Positions 53,837 to 63,339 of a stretch of DNA of 64,000 nucleotides are shown piece by piece. This stretch comes from Streptomyces sp. SDr-06 (GTDB lineage: Bacteria; Actinomycetota; Actinomycetes; Streptomycetales; Streptomycetaceae): contig NZ_QOLA01000014.1 of the NCBI RefSeq assembly GCF_003324565.1, forward strand, positions 62,001 through 126,000, written 5' to 3'. A model generated the notes under the pieces. It saw nothing but the letters and a program-made list of their open reading frames with translations, was not told the DNA's origin and made no database searches. Position 1 is the stretch's first letter. The number at the start of each line of letters is the position of its first letter. The translations under genes and the position numbers were made by a program.

Positions 53837-56412
53837 CCGTCCTCAAGACCTCGCTGCGCAACTTCCTCGCGCACAAGGGGCGCATGGCGCTCTCCGCCGT
53901 CGCGGTCCTGCTGTCCGTGGCGTTCGTGTGCGGCACGCTCGTGTTCACCGACACGATGAACACGACCTTCGACAAGCTGTTCGCGGCGACCGCCTCCGAC
54001 GTCACCGTCAGCCCGAAGTCGGCCGCCGGCGACGGGGGCGCCCGCTCCCGGACCGGCAAGCCCGACGCGCTGCCCGCCTCGCTCGTCCAGAAGGTCGAGA
54101 AGGTGCCCGGCGTGCGCAGGGCCGAGGGCGGCGTCGGCAGTTCCCAGGTCACCGTCGTCAACGCCAAGAACGAGAACATGGGCTCCTCCACCGGCGCCCC
54201 GACCATCGCCTCCAACTGGTCCGACAACGACCACAAGGCGATGGAGATCACCTCCGGGCACGCCCCGCGCGGCCCGACCGAGATGATGGTCGACGCCGAC
54301 ACCGCCGACAAGCACCACCTCAAGCTCGGCGACGAACTGCGCACCATCTCGGTCACCGGCGACTTCACCGCGAAGATCACCGGCATCGCCACCTTCAAGG
54401 TGACCAACCCGGGCGCGGCGATCGTCTACTTCGACACGGCCACCGCCCAGCGTGAACTCCTCGGCGCCACCGGCCAGTTCACCCAGATCAACGTCACCGC
54501 CGCGGACGGCGTGAGCGACACGCGGCTCAAGCAGGACGTGGCGGCCTCGCTCGGCTCGGGCCCGTACAAGCTGCAGACCGCGAAGGAGGCCGCGGACGCG
54601 GACCGCTCCAGCGTCGGCTCGTTCCTCGACGTGATGAAGTACGCGATGCTCGGCTTCGCCGGGATCGCCTTCCTCGTCGGCATCTTCCTGATCATCAACA
54701 CGTTCTCGATGCTGGTCGCCCAGCGCACCCGCGAGATCGGCCTGATGCGCGCCATCGGCTCCAGCCGCAAGCAGGTCAACCGCTCGGTGCTCCTGGAGGC
54801 CCTGCTGCTCGGCGTGGTCGGCTCGGTGCTCGGGGTGGGCGCGGGCGTCGGTCTCGCGGTCGGCCTGATGAAGCTGATGAGCTCCATCGGGATGGAGCTG
54901 TCAACCGGCGACCTCACCGTGAAGTGGACGACGCCCGTGATCGGTCTGGTCCTCGGCGTGGTCGTCACCGTCGTCGCGGCCTACGTGCCGGCCCGCCGGG
55001 CGGGGAAGATCTCGCCCATGGCGGCGCTGCGCGACGCGGGCACCCCGGCCGACGGCAAGGCCGGTGTCGTCAGGGCCGTCATCGGTCTGGTCCTGACCGG
55101 CGCGGGGACCGCCGCCCTGTTCGCCGGAGCCAACTCCTCGAAGGCGGCCGCCGGTTCGGGCCTGCTCGGGCTCGGCGTCGTCCTCACCCTGATCGGCTTC
55201 GTGGTGATCGGGCCGCTCCTGGCGGGCGGCGTGGTGCGGGTGATCAGCGCGCTGGTGCTGCGGGTGTTCGGCCCGGTCGGGCGGATGGCCGAGCGCAACG
55301 CGCTGCGCAACCCGCGGCGTACCGGGGCGACCGGCGCGGCCCTCATGATCGGCCTCGCCCTGGTGGCCTGCCTCTCGGTGGTCGGCTCCTCCATGGTCGC
55401 CTCGGCCACCAGCGAGCTCGACAAGTCGGTCGGCGCGGACTTCATCGTGTCCTCCGGCACCGGTCAGCCGATCGTGCCGCAGGCCGCGGACGCGATGAAG
55501 CGGACCCCGGGCATCGAGCACGTCACCAACTACAAGGCGGTGGACGCCCGGCTGACCGCCCCCGACGGCAAGGCGCAGGACGACCAGGTCACCGCCGCCG
55601 ACCCCACCTACCGCGAGGACCTGCGGCGCAAGACCGTCGACGGCGACCTGGCGGCGGCGTACGGGCCGGGCGCCATGTCCCTCGGCGATACCTACGCCAA
55701 GGCGCACGGCGTCAAGGTGGGCGACTCGATGACCGTCGCCTTCAAGGGCGGCGCCACCGCGAAGCTCAAGGTCGCGGCCATCACCTCGGACGACACCAAC
55801 GTCGACAAGGGCGCGATGTACACCAACATCACGACCGTCGCGCGCTACCTGCCGGCCGACCGGATGCCCCAGAACATGCTGATGTTCGCCAAGGCCGAGG
55901 ACGGCAGGGCGAAGGACGCCTACGCGTCGCTCAAGCAGTCGCTGACGGCGTATCCGCAGTACAAGGTGCAGAACCAGGCCGACTTCAAGCAGGACCTGAA
56001 GGACCAGATCGGCCAGCTCCTGAACATCGTGTACGGGCTGCTCGCCCTCGCGATCATCGTGGCGGTGCTCGGCGTGGTGAACACGCTCGCCCTCTCCGTG
56101 GTCGAGCGGACCCGAGAGATCGGCCTGATGCGGGCGATCGGCCTCTCGCGCCGCCAGCTGCGCCGCATGATCCGCCTGGAGTCGGTGGTGATCGCCCTGT
56201 TCGGCGCGCTGCTCGGCCTCGGGCTCGGCATGGGCTGGGGCGCCACCGCGCAGCGGCTCCTCGCCCTGGAGGGCATGGACGTCCTGGAGATCCCCTGGCC
56301 GACCATCCTGACCGTGTTCGTCGCCTCGGCGTTCGTGGGCCTGTTCGCCGCGCTGATACCGGCGTTCAGGGCGGGCCGGATGAACGTCCTGAACGCGATC
56401 GCGACGGACTAG
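53833..56412 (+). CDS. ABC transporter permease with two FtsX/MacB-type domains
   Basis: 859 residues, ATG 53833 (ATGA overlap with the ATPase). Two halves, each with a first membrane helix, a long MacB_PCD extracytoplasmic domain and three FtsX helices; the second FtsX block ends VERTREIGLMRAIGLSRRQL. The first helix follows a short basic start (LRNFLAHKGRMALSAVAVLLSVAF). In Streptomyces such large permeases form two-gene exporters, often of unknown substrate. A strong terminator follows. Confidence 0.93.
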   Translation: MTVLKTSLRNFLAHKGRMALSAVAVLLSVAFVCGTLVFTDTMNTTFDKLFAATASDVTVSPKSAAGDGGARSRTGKPDALPASLVQKVEKVPGVRRAEGGVGSSQVTVVNAKNENMGSSTGAPTIASNWSDNDHKAMEITSGHAPRGPTEMMVDADTADKHHLKLGDELRTISVTGDFTAKITGIATFKVTNPGAAIVYFDTATAQRELLGATGQFTQINVTAADGVSDTRLKQDVAASLGSGPYKLQTAKEAADADRSSVGSFLDVMKYAMLGFAGIAFLVGIFLIINTFSMLVAQRTREIGLMRAIGSSRKQVNRSVLLEALLLGVVGSVLGVGAGVGLAVGLMKLMSSIGMELSTGDLTVKWTTPVIGLVLGVVVTVVAAYVPARRAGKISPMAALRDAGTPADGKAGVVRAVIGLVLTGAGTAALFAGANSSKAAAGSGLLGLGVVLTLIGFVVIGPLLAGGVVRVISALVLRVFGPVGRMAERNALRNPRRTGATGAALMIGLALVACLSVVGSSMVASATSELDKSVGADFIVSSGTGQPIVPQAADAMKRTPGIEHVTNYKAVDARLTAPDGKAQDDQVTAADPTYREDLRRKTVDGDLAAAYGPGAMSLGDTYAKAHGVKVGDSMTVAFKGGATAKLKVAAITSDDTNVDKGAMYTNITTVARYLPADRMPQNMLMFAKAEDGRAKDAYASLKQSLTAYPQYKVQNQADFKQDLKDQIGQLLNIVYGLLALAIIVAVLGVVNTLALSVVERTREIGLMRAIGLSRRQLRRMIRLESVVIALFGALLGLGLGMGWGATAQRLLALEGMDVLEIPWPTILTVFVASAFVGLFAALIPAFRAGRMNVLNAIATD

Positions 56413-56446
56413 CCACCGGCCGGTCCGCAGCGGTACGCGCACCCCC

Positions 56447-56484
56447 GCCACCCCGGCGGCCGTCCCAACGGCCGCCGGGGTGGC
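56447..56484 (+). terminator. strong terminator after the ABC exporter operon
   Basis: GCCACCCCGGCGGCCGT pairs perfectly (17 bp) with ACGGCCGCCGGGGTGGC around a CCCA loop, 35 bases after the permease stop, followed by GTTCTC. Confidence 0.88.
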
Positions 56485-56505
56485 GTTCTCGCGGGGCGCG
56501 GGAGT

Positions 56506-56967
56506 TCAGCGCACCCGGGTCGCCCGGGTCTGGGTGCCGGTCGGGACGGCGTACGGGAGGGAGGGCGAGGCGGACACGGCAGGAGCGGTGTCGACGGGGG
56601 CGGGGGGCGGAGAGGGAGAGTGCGAGGGGGCCGAGCGCGAGGGGGTGCCCGCGGTGTCCGGGACCGGTGTGCGGGGCGCCCGGGTCGGCAGCCCCGGGCC
56701 CGGCGCGGTGGACGGCGGGCCGCCGCTCGGGGTGGACGCGGGCGTGACCGGCGGAGCCTGCTGGAGCCGCAGGCCGAGCGCGGCGCCGGACCCGGCGAGC
56801 AGGCACACCGCGCCGACGGCGAGCGCGGCCATCGTGCGGCGGCGGCGCCTCAGGCCGCGCTCGGCCACCCGCTCGGCGGGCTCGGGCACGATCTGTCGAC
56901 CACCTGCCTCGGCCGCCCGCTTCAGGGCGCGGGCCAGCGACTCCTCCTCGGGGCGGAAGTCAGACAC
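56506..56967 (-). CDS. small membrane protein, probable partner of the upstream sigma factor
   Basis: 153 residues from GTG 56967, overlapping the sigma factor stop by eight bases. A cytoplasmic N-terminus (EEESLARALKRAAEAGGRQ), one transmembrane helix (about 45-66), then an extracytoplasmic Pro/Ser/Thr-rich tail of about 85 residues. The position is that of an anti-sigma factor, but no zinc-binding HxxxCxxC is present. It could anchor or sense; the role is inferred from position only. The Thr/Ser-rich tail could be a target of protein O-mannosylation. Confidence 0.75.
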   Translation of the reverse strand: MSDFRPEEESLARALKRAAEAGGRQIVPEPAERVAERGLRRRRRTMAALAVGAVCLLAGSGAALGLRLQQAPPVTPASTPSGGPPSTAPGPGLPTRAPRTPVPDTAGTPSRSAPSHSPSPPPAPVDTAPAVSASPSLPYAVPTGTQTRATRVR

Positions 56968-57451
56968 CGTGTTCCTCCTCCAGGAGACGGGGCGCGAGGG
57001 CGGCCCGGGCGCGCGACAGATGGGTCTTGACGGTGCCGGCGGAGATGCCGGTCTCGTGTGCGACCTGCTCCACGCTCAGGTCGCACACGTAGTGCAGGAC
57101 GGCCACGCGGCGCTGGCGGTCGGAGAGTTTGCGCAGGGCGTCGGTCAGGGCGACGGTGCCGGGGTCCGGTTCGGGGGCCTGGGCGGGCTGTGTCCGGCTG
57201 TGGCGCCGCCAGGCCTCCGCGGCCCTTCTGCCGCGCCGCCACCGGCTCACCGCGAGGCGCCACGCCACGGTCCGCACCCAGGCCTCCGGGCCCGCTCCCG
57301 TCTCCAGGCGGGACCGGCGGCCCCAGGCCCGCACGAACGCCTCCTGGACTACGTCCTGGGCCTCGTGGAGGTCGCCGGTCATCAGGTACACCTGTCCGAC
57401 CAGGGGTTTTACGGAGTGAGCGTAGAAGTCCTCGAACTCCTCGTCGGTCAA
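56960..57451 (-). CDS. SigE-like ECF RNA polymerase sigma factor
   Basis: 163 residues from TTG 57451, with GGGAG six bases upstream; no ATG/GTG fits before the conserved N-terminus (TDEEFEDFYAHSV). Region 2 (LVGQVYLMTGDLHEAQDVVQEAFVRAW) and region 4 (ALRKLSDRQRRVAVLHYVCDLSVEQVAHETGIS...) are complete. Group: the actinobacterial SigE-family ECF factors that lack a classical ZAS anti-sigma. Coupled to the small membrane protein gene. Confidence 0.88.
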   Translation of the reverse strand: MTDEEFEDFYAHSVKPLVGQVYLMTGDLHEAQDVVQEAFVRAWGRRSRLETGAGPEAWVRTVAWRLAVSRWRRGRRAAEAWRRHSRTQPAQAPEPDPGTVALTDALRKLSDRQRRVAVLHYVCDLSVEQVAHETGISAGTVKTHLSRARAALAPRLLEEEHGV

Positions 57452-58159
57452 TGCGGCTCCCGTGGCTGGACAGTTCTCCCGGGTTATACGCCCCGTCCCC
57501 CTCCCGCGCCGACACCGCCCCCACCGCGCGGGGCTCCGCCCCAAGGGCGCGAGGTTGCCCCTGCTGGCCGGCACCGACCCTGCCAGGGGCGCGGGGAACG
57601 GCGCGAGCAAGCGGGCACGGTCCGCAGGCGCCCTGGGGCTCTGCCCCAGACCCCGGTTCGCGCCTACAGCAGGACGGGCTGAGGTTGCTCATGCGGGCCA
57701 GCACGATGCCGCTAAGGGGCGCGGGGAACTGCGCGAGCAACCCCGCATGGTCCGCAGGCGCCCTGGGGCTCCGCCCCAGACCCCGTTCGCGCCTGCCGCA
57801 GGACGGGCTGAGGTTGCTCATGCGGGCCAGCACCATGCCGCCAAGGGCCGCGGGGAACTGCGCGAGCAACCACGCACGGTCCGCGGGCGCCCTGGGGCTC
57901 CGCCCCAGACCCCGTTCGCGCCTTGAGGGCGCTCGTCCTCAAACGCCGGACGGGCTGAGGATGAGCATGCGGGCCACCACGATGCCGCTAAGGGGCGCGG
58001 GGCAGGGCGGGCGCGGGCCGGCGCGATGCCGCTAAGGGGCGCGGGGCAGGGCGGGCGCGGGGCGGCGGGGGGGCGTGGGGCGTCGTACGCTGGAAGCCCC
58101 CGGCCCGTACGACGTGTCGGGCGGTTCGCGTTGCCCACTCCCCGGGATGGATGCCCTTC
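57452..58159. repeat. long non-coding repeat region upstream of mfd
   Basis: About 700 bases without a gene. Repeating units start at 57585, 57715, 57844, 57990 and 58035; the first three are about 130 bases long. Each has the AGGGGCGCGGGGAACTGCGCGA-type element, GGTCCGCAGGCGCCC, a CTGGGGCTCCGCCCCAG hairpin (or variant), ACCCCGTTCGCGCCT, and GGACGGGCTGAGGTTGCTCATGCGGGCCAGCACCATGCCG. Open frames here are shadows of the repeats. Confidence 0.85.
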
Positions 58160-61100
58160 ATGAGCCTGCACGGTCTGCTGGACGCCGTTGTACGAGACCC
58201 CGCGCTCGCCGAAGCGGTGAAGGCCGCCACCGACGGTCACCGGATGCACGTCGACCTGGTGGGCCCGCCCGCAGCCCGCCCCTTCGCCGTCGCGGGCCTC
58301 GCGCGGGAGTCCGGGCGCCCGGTCCTCGCGGTGACCGCCACCGGCAGGGAGGCCGAGGACCTCGCGGCGGCGCTGCGCTCGATGCTGCCCGCCGAGGAGG
58401 TCGTCGAGTACCCGTCGTGGGAGACGCTGCCGCACGAACGCCTCTCGCCGCGCAGCGACACCGTGGGCCGTCGCCTCGCCGTGCTGCGCCGGCTGACCCA
58501 CCCCAGCAAGGACGACCCCTCGGCCGGTCCGGTGAGCGTCGTCGTCGCGCCCATCCGTTCCGTACTGCAACCGCAGGTGAAGGGCCTGGGCGACCTGGAG
58601 CCCGTCGCGCTGCGCACCGGCCAGACCGCGGAGCTCGGCGAGATCGTCGAGGGGCTCGCCGCCGCCGCGTACGCCCGGGTCGAACTCGTCGAGAAGCGCG
58701 GGGAGTTCGCCGTCCGCGGCGGCATCCTCGACGTGTTCCCGCCGACCGAGGAGCACCCGCTGCGCGTCGAGTTCTGGGGCGACGACGTCGAGGAGATCCG
58801 CTACTTCAAGGTCGCCGACCAGCGCTCCCTCGAAGTCGCCGAGCACGGGCTGTGGGCCCCGCCCTGCCGCGAGCTGCTGCTCACCGACGAGGTGCGCGCC
58901 CGGGCCGCCGACCTCGCCGAGCGGCACCCCGAGCTCGGTGAGCTGCTCGGGAAGATCGCCGAGGGGATCGCGGTGGAGGGCATGGAGTCCCTCGCCCCGG
59001 TCCTGGTCGACGAGATGGAGCTGCTCATCGACGTGCTGCCGCAGGGCTCGATGGCCGTGGTCTGCGACCCGGAGCGGGTGCGGACCAGAGCCGCGGACCT
59101 GGTCGCCACCAGCCAGGAGTTCCTCCAGGCGTCCTGGGCGGCCAGCGCGGGCGGGGGCCAGGCGCCCATCGACGTGGACGCGGCCTCGCTGTGGGGCATC
59201 GCCGACGTGCGGGACCGGGCCCGCGAGCTCGGCATGATGTGGTGGTCGGTCTCCCCGTTCGCCGCCGACGACGCGGACCTCGACGAGGACACCCTCAAGC
59301 TGGGCATGCACGCCCCCGAGACGTACCGCGGCGACACCCAGCGGGCGCTCGCCGACACCAAGCAGTGGCTCGCCGACGGCTGGCGCACGGTGTACGTGAC
59401 GGCCGGCCACGGCCCGGCCTCGCGCACCGTCGAGGTGCTCGGCGGCGAGGGCATCGCGGCCCGGCTCGACGGCGAGCTCGACGAACTGACCCCGTCGGTG
59501 GTCCAAGTGACGTGCGGCGCCATCGACTTCGGCTTCGTCGACCCGTCGCTCAAGCTGGCCGTCCTGACCGAGACCGACCTCACCGGCCAGCGCACCGCCA
59601 CCAAGGACCTGGGCCGCATGCCGGCCCGGCGCCGCAAGACCATCGACCCGCTCACCCTGGAGGTGGGCGACTACATCGTGCACGAGCAGCACGGCGTGGG
59701 CCGCTACATCGAGATGGTCCAGCGCACCGTGCAGAACGCGACCCGCGAGTACCTCCTCGTCGAGTACGCGCCCGCCAAGCGCGGCCAGCCCGGCGACCGC
59801 CTGTACATCCCCACCGACCAGCTGGAGCAGGTGACCAAGTACGTCGGCGGCGAGGCCCCGACGCTGCACCGGCTCGGCGGCGCCGACTGGACCAAGACCA
59901 AGGCGCGCGCCAAGAAGGCCGTCAAGGAGATCGCCGCCGACCTCATCCGGCTGTACAGCGCCCGCATGGCCGCGCCCGGCCACGCCTTCGGCCCCGACAC
60001 TCCCTGGCAGCGCGAGCTGGAGGACGCGTTCCCGTACGCGGAGACGCCCGACCAGCTGTCCACGATCGCCGAGGTCAAGGAGGACATGGAGAAGACGGTC
60101 CCGATGGACCGGCTGATCTGCGGTGACGTCGGCTACGGCAAGACGGAGATCGCGGTGCGGGCCGCGTTCAAGGCCGTACAGGACGGCAAGCAGGTCGCCG
60201 TCCTCGTGCCGACCACCCTGCTCGTCCAGCAGCACTTCGGCACCTTCACCGAGCGGTACGCCCAATTCCCCGTCGTGGTACGGGCGTTGAGCCGCTTCCA
60301 GACCGACGCCGAGGCCAAGGCCACCCTTGAGGGGCTCAGGGACGGTTCGGTCGACCTCGTCATCGGCACCCACCGGCTGTTCTCGTCCGAGACCAAGTTC
60401 AAGGACCTGGGCCTGGTCATCGTCGACGAGGAGCAGCGCTTCGGCGTCGAGCACAAGGAGCAGCTGAAGAAGCTCCGCGCCAACGTGGACGTCCTGACGA
60501 TGTCGGCGACGCCCATCCCCCGTACGCTCGAAATGGCGGTCACGGGCATCCGCGAGATGTCGACGATCACCACCCCGCCGGAGGAGCGCCACCCCGTCCT
60601 GACCTTCGTCGGGCCGTACGAGGAGAAGCAGATCGGCGCCGCGATCCGGCGTGAGCTGCTGCGCGAGGGCCAGGTCTTCTACATCCACAACCGGGTCGAG
60701 TCCATCGACCGGGCGGCGGCGCGGCTGCGTGAGATCGTGCCCGAGGCGCGCATCCAGACCGCGCACGGGCAGATGGGCGAGAGCCAGCTCGAACAGGTGG
60801 TGGTCGACTTCTGGGAGAAGAAGTTCGACGTGCTGGTCTCGACGACGATCGTCGAGTCGGGCATCGACATCTCCAACGCCAACACGCTGATCGTCGAGCG
60901 CGGCGACAACTTCGGCCTCTCCCAGCTGCACCAGCTGCGCGGCCGGGTCGGCCGTGGCCGCGAGCGGGGCTACTCCTACTTCCTGTACCCGCCGGAGAAG
61001 CCGCTGACGGAGACCGCGCACGAGCGGCTCGCCACCATCGCGCAGCACACCGAGATGGGCGCGGGCATGTACGTGGCGATGAAGGACCTGGAGATCCGCG

Positions 61101-61693
61101 GCGCGGGCAACCTGCTCGGCGGCGAGCAGTCCGGGCACATCGCGGGCGTCGGCTTCGACCTGTACGTACGTATGGTCGGCGAGGCGGTCGCCGACTACCG
61201 GGCGCAGATGGAGGGCGGCGAGCAGGAGGAGGCGCCGCTGGAGGTGAAGATCGAGCTGCCGGTCGACGCGCACGTCCCGCACGACTACGCGCCGGGCGAA
61301 CGGCTGCGCCTCCAGGCCTACCGGGCGATCGCGTCGGCCAACTCCGAGGAGGACGTCAAGGCGGTGCGCGAGGAGCTCACCGACCGCTACGGCAAGCTGC
61401 CCGAGCCGGTCGAGAACCTGCTCCTGGTGGCGGGCCTGCGCATGCTGGCGCGGGCCTGCGGGGTCGGCGAGATCGTGCTCCAGGGCCCCAACATCCGCTT
61501 CGCGCCGGTGGAGTTGCGGGAGTCGCAGGAGCTGCGCCTCAAGCGGCTCTACCCCCGCACGGTCATCAAGGCGGCCACCCGGCAGATCCTGGTGCCCCGC
61601 CCGACCGCCGGGAAGATCGGCGGGAAGCCGGTCGTGGGGCGTGAACTCCTCGCGTGGACGGGCGAGTTCCTCACCACGATCCTGGGGTCCTGA
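58160..61693 (+). CDS. mfd: transcription-repair coupling factor Mfd
   Basis: 1177 residues from ATG 58160 (MSLHGLLDAVV); ATG 58151 three codons before is also possible. UvrB-like N-terminal module, RNA polymerase-interacting CarD/RID domain (VGDYIVHEQHGVGRYI), and RecG-like helicase with Walker A GDVGYGKTE, the DEEQRFG box and QLRGRVGRGRERGYSY motif VI. It removes stalled RNA polymerase at lesions and recruits UvrA. A TRCF C-terminal domain follows. Full length for the family. Confidence 0.96.
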   Translation: MSLHGLLDAVVRDPALAEAVKAATDGHRMHVDLVGPPAARPFAVAGLARESGRPVLAVTATGREAEDLAAALRSMLPAEEVVEYPSWETLPHERLSPRSDTVGRRLAVLRRLTHPSKDDPSAGPVSVVVAPIRSVLQPQVKGLGDLEPVALRTGQTAELGEIVEGLAAAAYARVELVEKRGEFAVRGGILDVFPPTEEHPLRVEFWGDDVEEIRYFKVADQRSLEVAEHGLWAPPCRELLLTDEVRARAADLAERHPELGELLGKIAEGIAVEGMESLAPVLVDEMELLIDVLPQGSMAVVCDPERVRTRAADLVATSQEFLQASWAASAGGGQAPIDVDAASLWGIADVRDRARELGMMWWSVSPFAADDADLDEDTLKLGMHAPETYRGDTQRALADTKQWLADGWRTVYVTAGHGPASRTVEVLGGEGIAARLDGELDELTPSVVQVTCGAIDFGFVDPSLKLAVLTETDLTGQRTATKDLGRMPARRRKTIDPLTLEVGDYIVHEQHGVGRYIEMVQRTVQNATREYLLVEYAPAKRGQPGDRLYIPTDQLEQVTKYVGGEAPTLHRLGGADWTKTKARAKKAVKEIAADLIRLYSARMAAPGHAFGPDTPWQRELEDAFPYAETPDQLSTIAEVKEDMEKTVPMDRLICGDVGYGKTEIAVRAAFKAVQDGKQVAVLVPTTLLVQQHFGTFTERYAQFPVVVRALSRFQTDAEAKATLEGLRDGSVDLVIGTHRLFSSETKFKDLGLVIVDEEQRFGVEHKEQLKKLRANVDVLTMSATPIPRTLEMAVTGIREMSTITTPPEERHPVLTFVGPYEEKQIGAAIRRELLREGQVFYIHNRVESIDRAAARLREIVPEARIQTAHGQMGESQLEQVVVDFWEKKFDVLVSTTIVESGIDISNANTLIVERGDNFGLSQLHQLRGRVGRGRERGYSYFLYPPEKPLTETAHERLATIAQHTEMGAGMYVAMKDLEIRGAGNLLGGEQSGHIAGVGFDLYVRMVGEAVADYRAQMEGGEQEEAPLEVKIELPVDAHVPHDYAPGERLRLQAYRAIASANSEEDVKAVREELTDRYGKLPEPVENLLLVAGLRMLARACGVGEIVLQGPNIRFAPVELRESQELRLKRLYPRTVIKAATRQILVPRPTAGKIGGKPVVGRELLAWTGEFLTTILGS

Positions 61694-61925
61694 GGCAGCG
61701 GCGGGCGGCACGGCGGGCGGCACCCGGGGCGCTGCCCGCCTTTCGTACGCGGTCCATGGGCGCCCGGCGCCCGTGGGTGCGGGCCGCGCCCGGTCCCGTA
61801 CGCCGGTCGCGCGGTGGTGATCAAGGGCGTAGGGCCGTCCCTTTCGGGACCATTGGCCCGCGGCGGGGCGGGTAGGACTGCCTAGGATTGCCAGGTTCCG
61901 CCAACTGCTGCCAGGACGGCCCGCC

Positions 61926-62603
61926 TTGACGCACATCTTTCGCATCGCCCTGCCCGCGTCCGCTCTCGCGGCGTCCCTCGTCCTGACCGGGTGCGGGGGC
62001 GACGGGTCGAAGAAGGGGGCGCCGGGGGCCGGGGGCGCGCCGGGATCCGCGCTCGCGGCCGTCGACTCGCTGACCGTCAAGGGCCGGGCGCCCAAGACGG
62101 GTTACACCCGCGACGAGTTCGGCAAGGGCTGGACGGACACCGACCACAACGGCTGCGGGACCCGCGAGGACATACTCAAGCGGGACCTCAAGGACGTGAA
62201 GCTCAAGGACAGGTGCGACGTCGCCTCCGGGACGCTCGCCCACGACCCGTACACCGGGCAGTCCATCACGTTCACGCGCGGCGCAAGCAAGGTCGACATC
62301 GACCATGTGGTGGCCCTGTCGGACGCCTGGCAGAAGGGCGCCCAGCAGTGGGACAAGCAAAAGCGGACCGAGTTCGCCAACGACCCGCTCAACCTGATCG
62401 CCGTCGACGCGAGCGCCAACCGCCGCAAGAGCGACGGCGACGCGGCGACCTGGCTGCCGCCCTACAAGGCGTACCGCTGTCCGTATGTGGCGGGCCAGGT
62501 GGCCGTGAAGAAGAAGTACGGCGTGTGGCTGACCGACGCCGAGAAGACCGCCATGAAGACGGTCCTGGCCGAGTGCCCCGACCAGAAGCTCCCGGCGGGC
62601 TGA
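61926..62603 (+). CDS. lipoprotein HNH nuclease (GmrSD-C/DUF1524-like)
   Basis: 225 residues from TTG 61926, AGGA upstream. Signal peptide with lipobox LTGC (Cys23), then a Gly/Ala linker. The HNH core of the DUF1524/GmrSD C-terminal family is present: VDIDHVVALSDAW, and later NDPLNLIAVDASANRRKSD with the Asn ligands, plus several Cys (CGTREDI, CDVAS, CPYV, AECPD) that may form disulfides. Predicted to be a membrane-anchored extracytoplasmic nuclease. Target and purpose unknown; nutrient DNA use is possible. Convergent with the next gene. Confidence 0.88.
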   Translation: MTHIFRIALPASALAASLVLTGCGGDGSKKGAPGAGGAPGSALAAVDSLTVKGRAPKTGYTRDEFGKGWTDTDHNGCGTREDILKRDLKDVKLKDRCDVASGTLAHDPYTGQSITFTRGASKVDIDHVVALSDAWQKGAQQWDKQKRTEFANDPLNLIAVDASANRRKSDGDAATWLPPYKAYRCPYVAGQVAVKKKYGVWLTDAEKTAMKTVLAECPDQKLPAG

Positions 62604-62612
62604 GCCGCCGGG
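62591..62612. terminator. hairpin at the end of the HNH lipoprotein gene
   Basis: CCCGGCGG and CCGCCGGG pair (8 bp) around a 6-base loop that overlaps the TGA; 17 bases from the convergent stop. Confidence 0.4.
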
Positions 62613-62628
62613 GAGCCGTGAGGGGGCG

Positions 62629-63339
62629 TCAGGCGGTGACGGAGGCCCTCGGCGGGGCGACCGCGTGGACCGGCTCGTCGAAGTGCGAGAAGACGAGGGT
62701 GCCCGGAGTGTCGCCGCCGACGGTGACCATCTTCAGGAGGTAGGGCTTGCCCGACGTCGCCACGTCCATGGTGTAGCTCTCGGCGCCGTCCTTCTCGGTG
62801 AGCACGAGGGCGGGGTGGCCGTCGACCGTGGTGGTCGCGCCCTTCTTGGCCTCGGTGTCCTCGCCCTGGAAGCCGCCGACGAAGGTGTTCAGGTCGCAGA
62901 CCGAGGCGAGGTCCTTGCCGTCCGCGGACGTCGTGCTCGTCTTCGTCCACTTGCCGCCCGCGCCCTGGGGGCGCAGGTAGACCGTCTTGCCGATCTTGAT
63001 GATGGCGATGGTGTCCTTGCTCTGCGCGATGGTGCCGGTGCAGTCGCCCTTGGTGTCCAGGGAGAGGTCCATCTTGCTGGCGCCCTCCTTGGCGTCGACG
63101 ACGTCCGCCTTGAGGTGCAGTGAGGTGGCCTGGCGGTTCGCCTTGAGCGCGTTGGTGAGGACCTGGCCGCCCGTCAGGTCCGCGTACGGGCCCTTCGAGG
63201 CCGCGGCGGCCGGGCTCGCGGCGGCGGGCGACGCGGGGGTGGCGGCGTTCTTGGCGGAGCCGGGGACCGAACAGGCCGTCAGGGCCGTGGCGGCGCAGAC
63301 GGTCAGGACGCTGGTGGTGGTGATGGTGCGGCGGCGCAT
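62629..63339 (-). CDS. lipoprotein, LppX/LprG/LolA-like
   Basis: 236 residues from ATG 63339 with GGGGGAG upstream; a longer start is in frame but adds a Pro/Arg-rich extension. Lipobox LTAC (Cys23). A linker is followed by the half-barrel domain of LppX_LprAFG type: LTNALKANRQATSLHLKADVV, an amphipathic helix region and alternate strands, one of which has the SYTMDVATSGKPYLLKMV ending. Such proteins bind lipids or lipoglycans outside the membrane. Gene order here gives no partner. Confidence 0.85.
   Translation of the reverse strand: MRRRTITTTSVLTVCAATALTACSVPGSAKNAATPASPAAASPAAAASKGPYADLTGGQVLTNALKANRQATSLHLKADVVDAKEGASKMDLSLDTKGDCTGTIAQSKDTIAIIKIGKTVYLRPQGAGGKWTKTSTTSADGKDLASVCDLNTFVGGFQGEDTEAKKGATTTVDGHPALVLTEKDGAESYTMDVATSGKPYLLKMVTVGGDTPGTLVFSHFDEPVHAVAPPRASVTA

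Noticed and set aside
56506..56967. ZAS-type anti-sigma factor
   Set aside because: Position fits, but the HxxxCxxC zinc motif is absent, so only a neutral name is given.
57452..58159. Small proteins rich in GAGNCASN or GELREQP-like words
   Set aside because: These frames simply translate the repeat units, exist in several frames and on both strands, and lack ribosome-binding sites.
57818..62095. 1425-codon minus-strand frame over mfd
   Set aside because: Antisense shadow of mfd; no recognisable domain and no start context.
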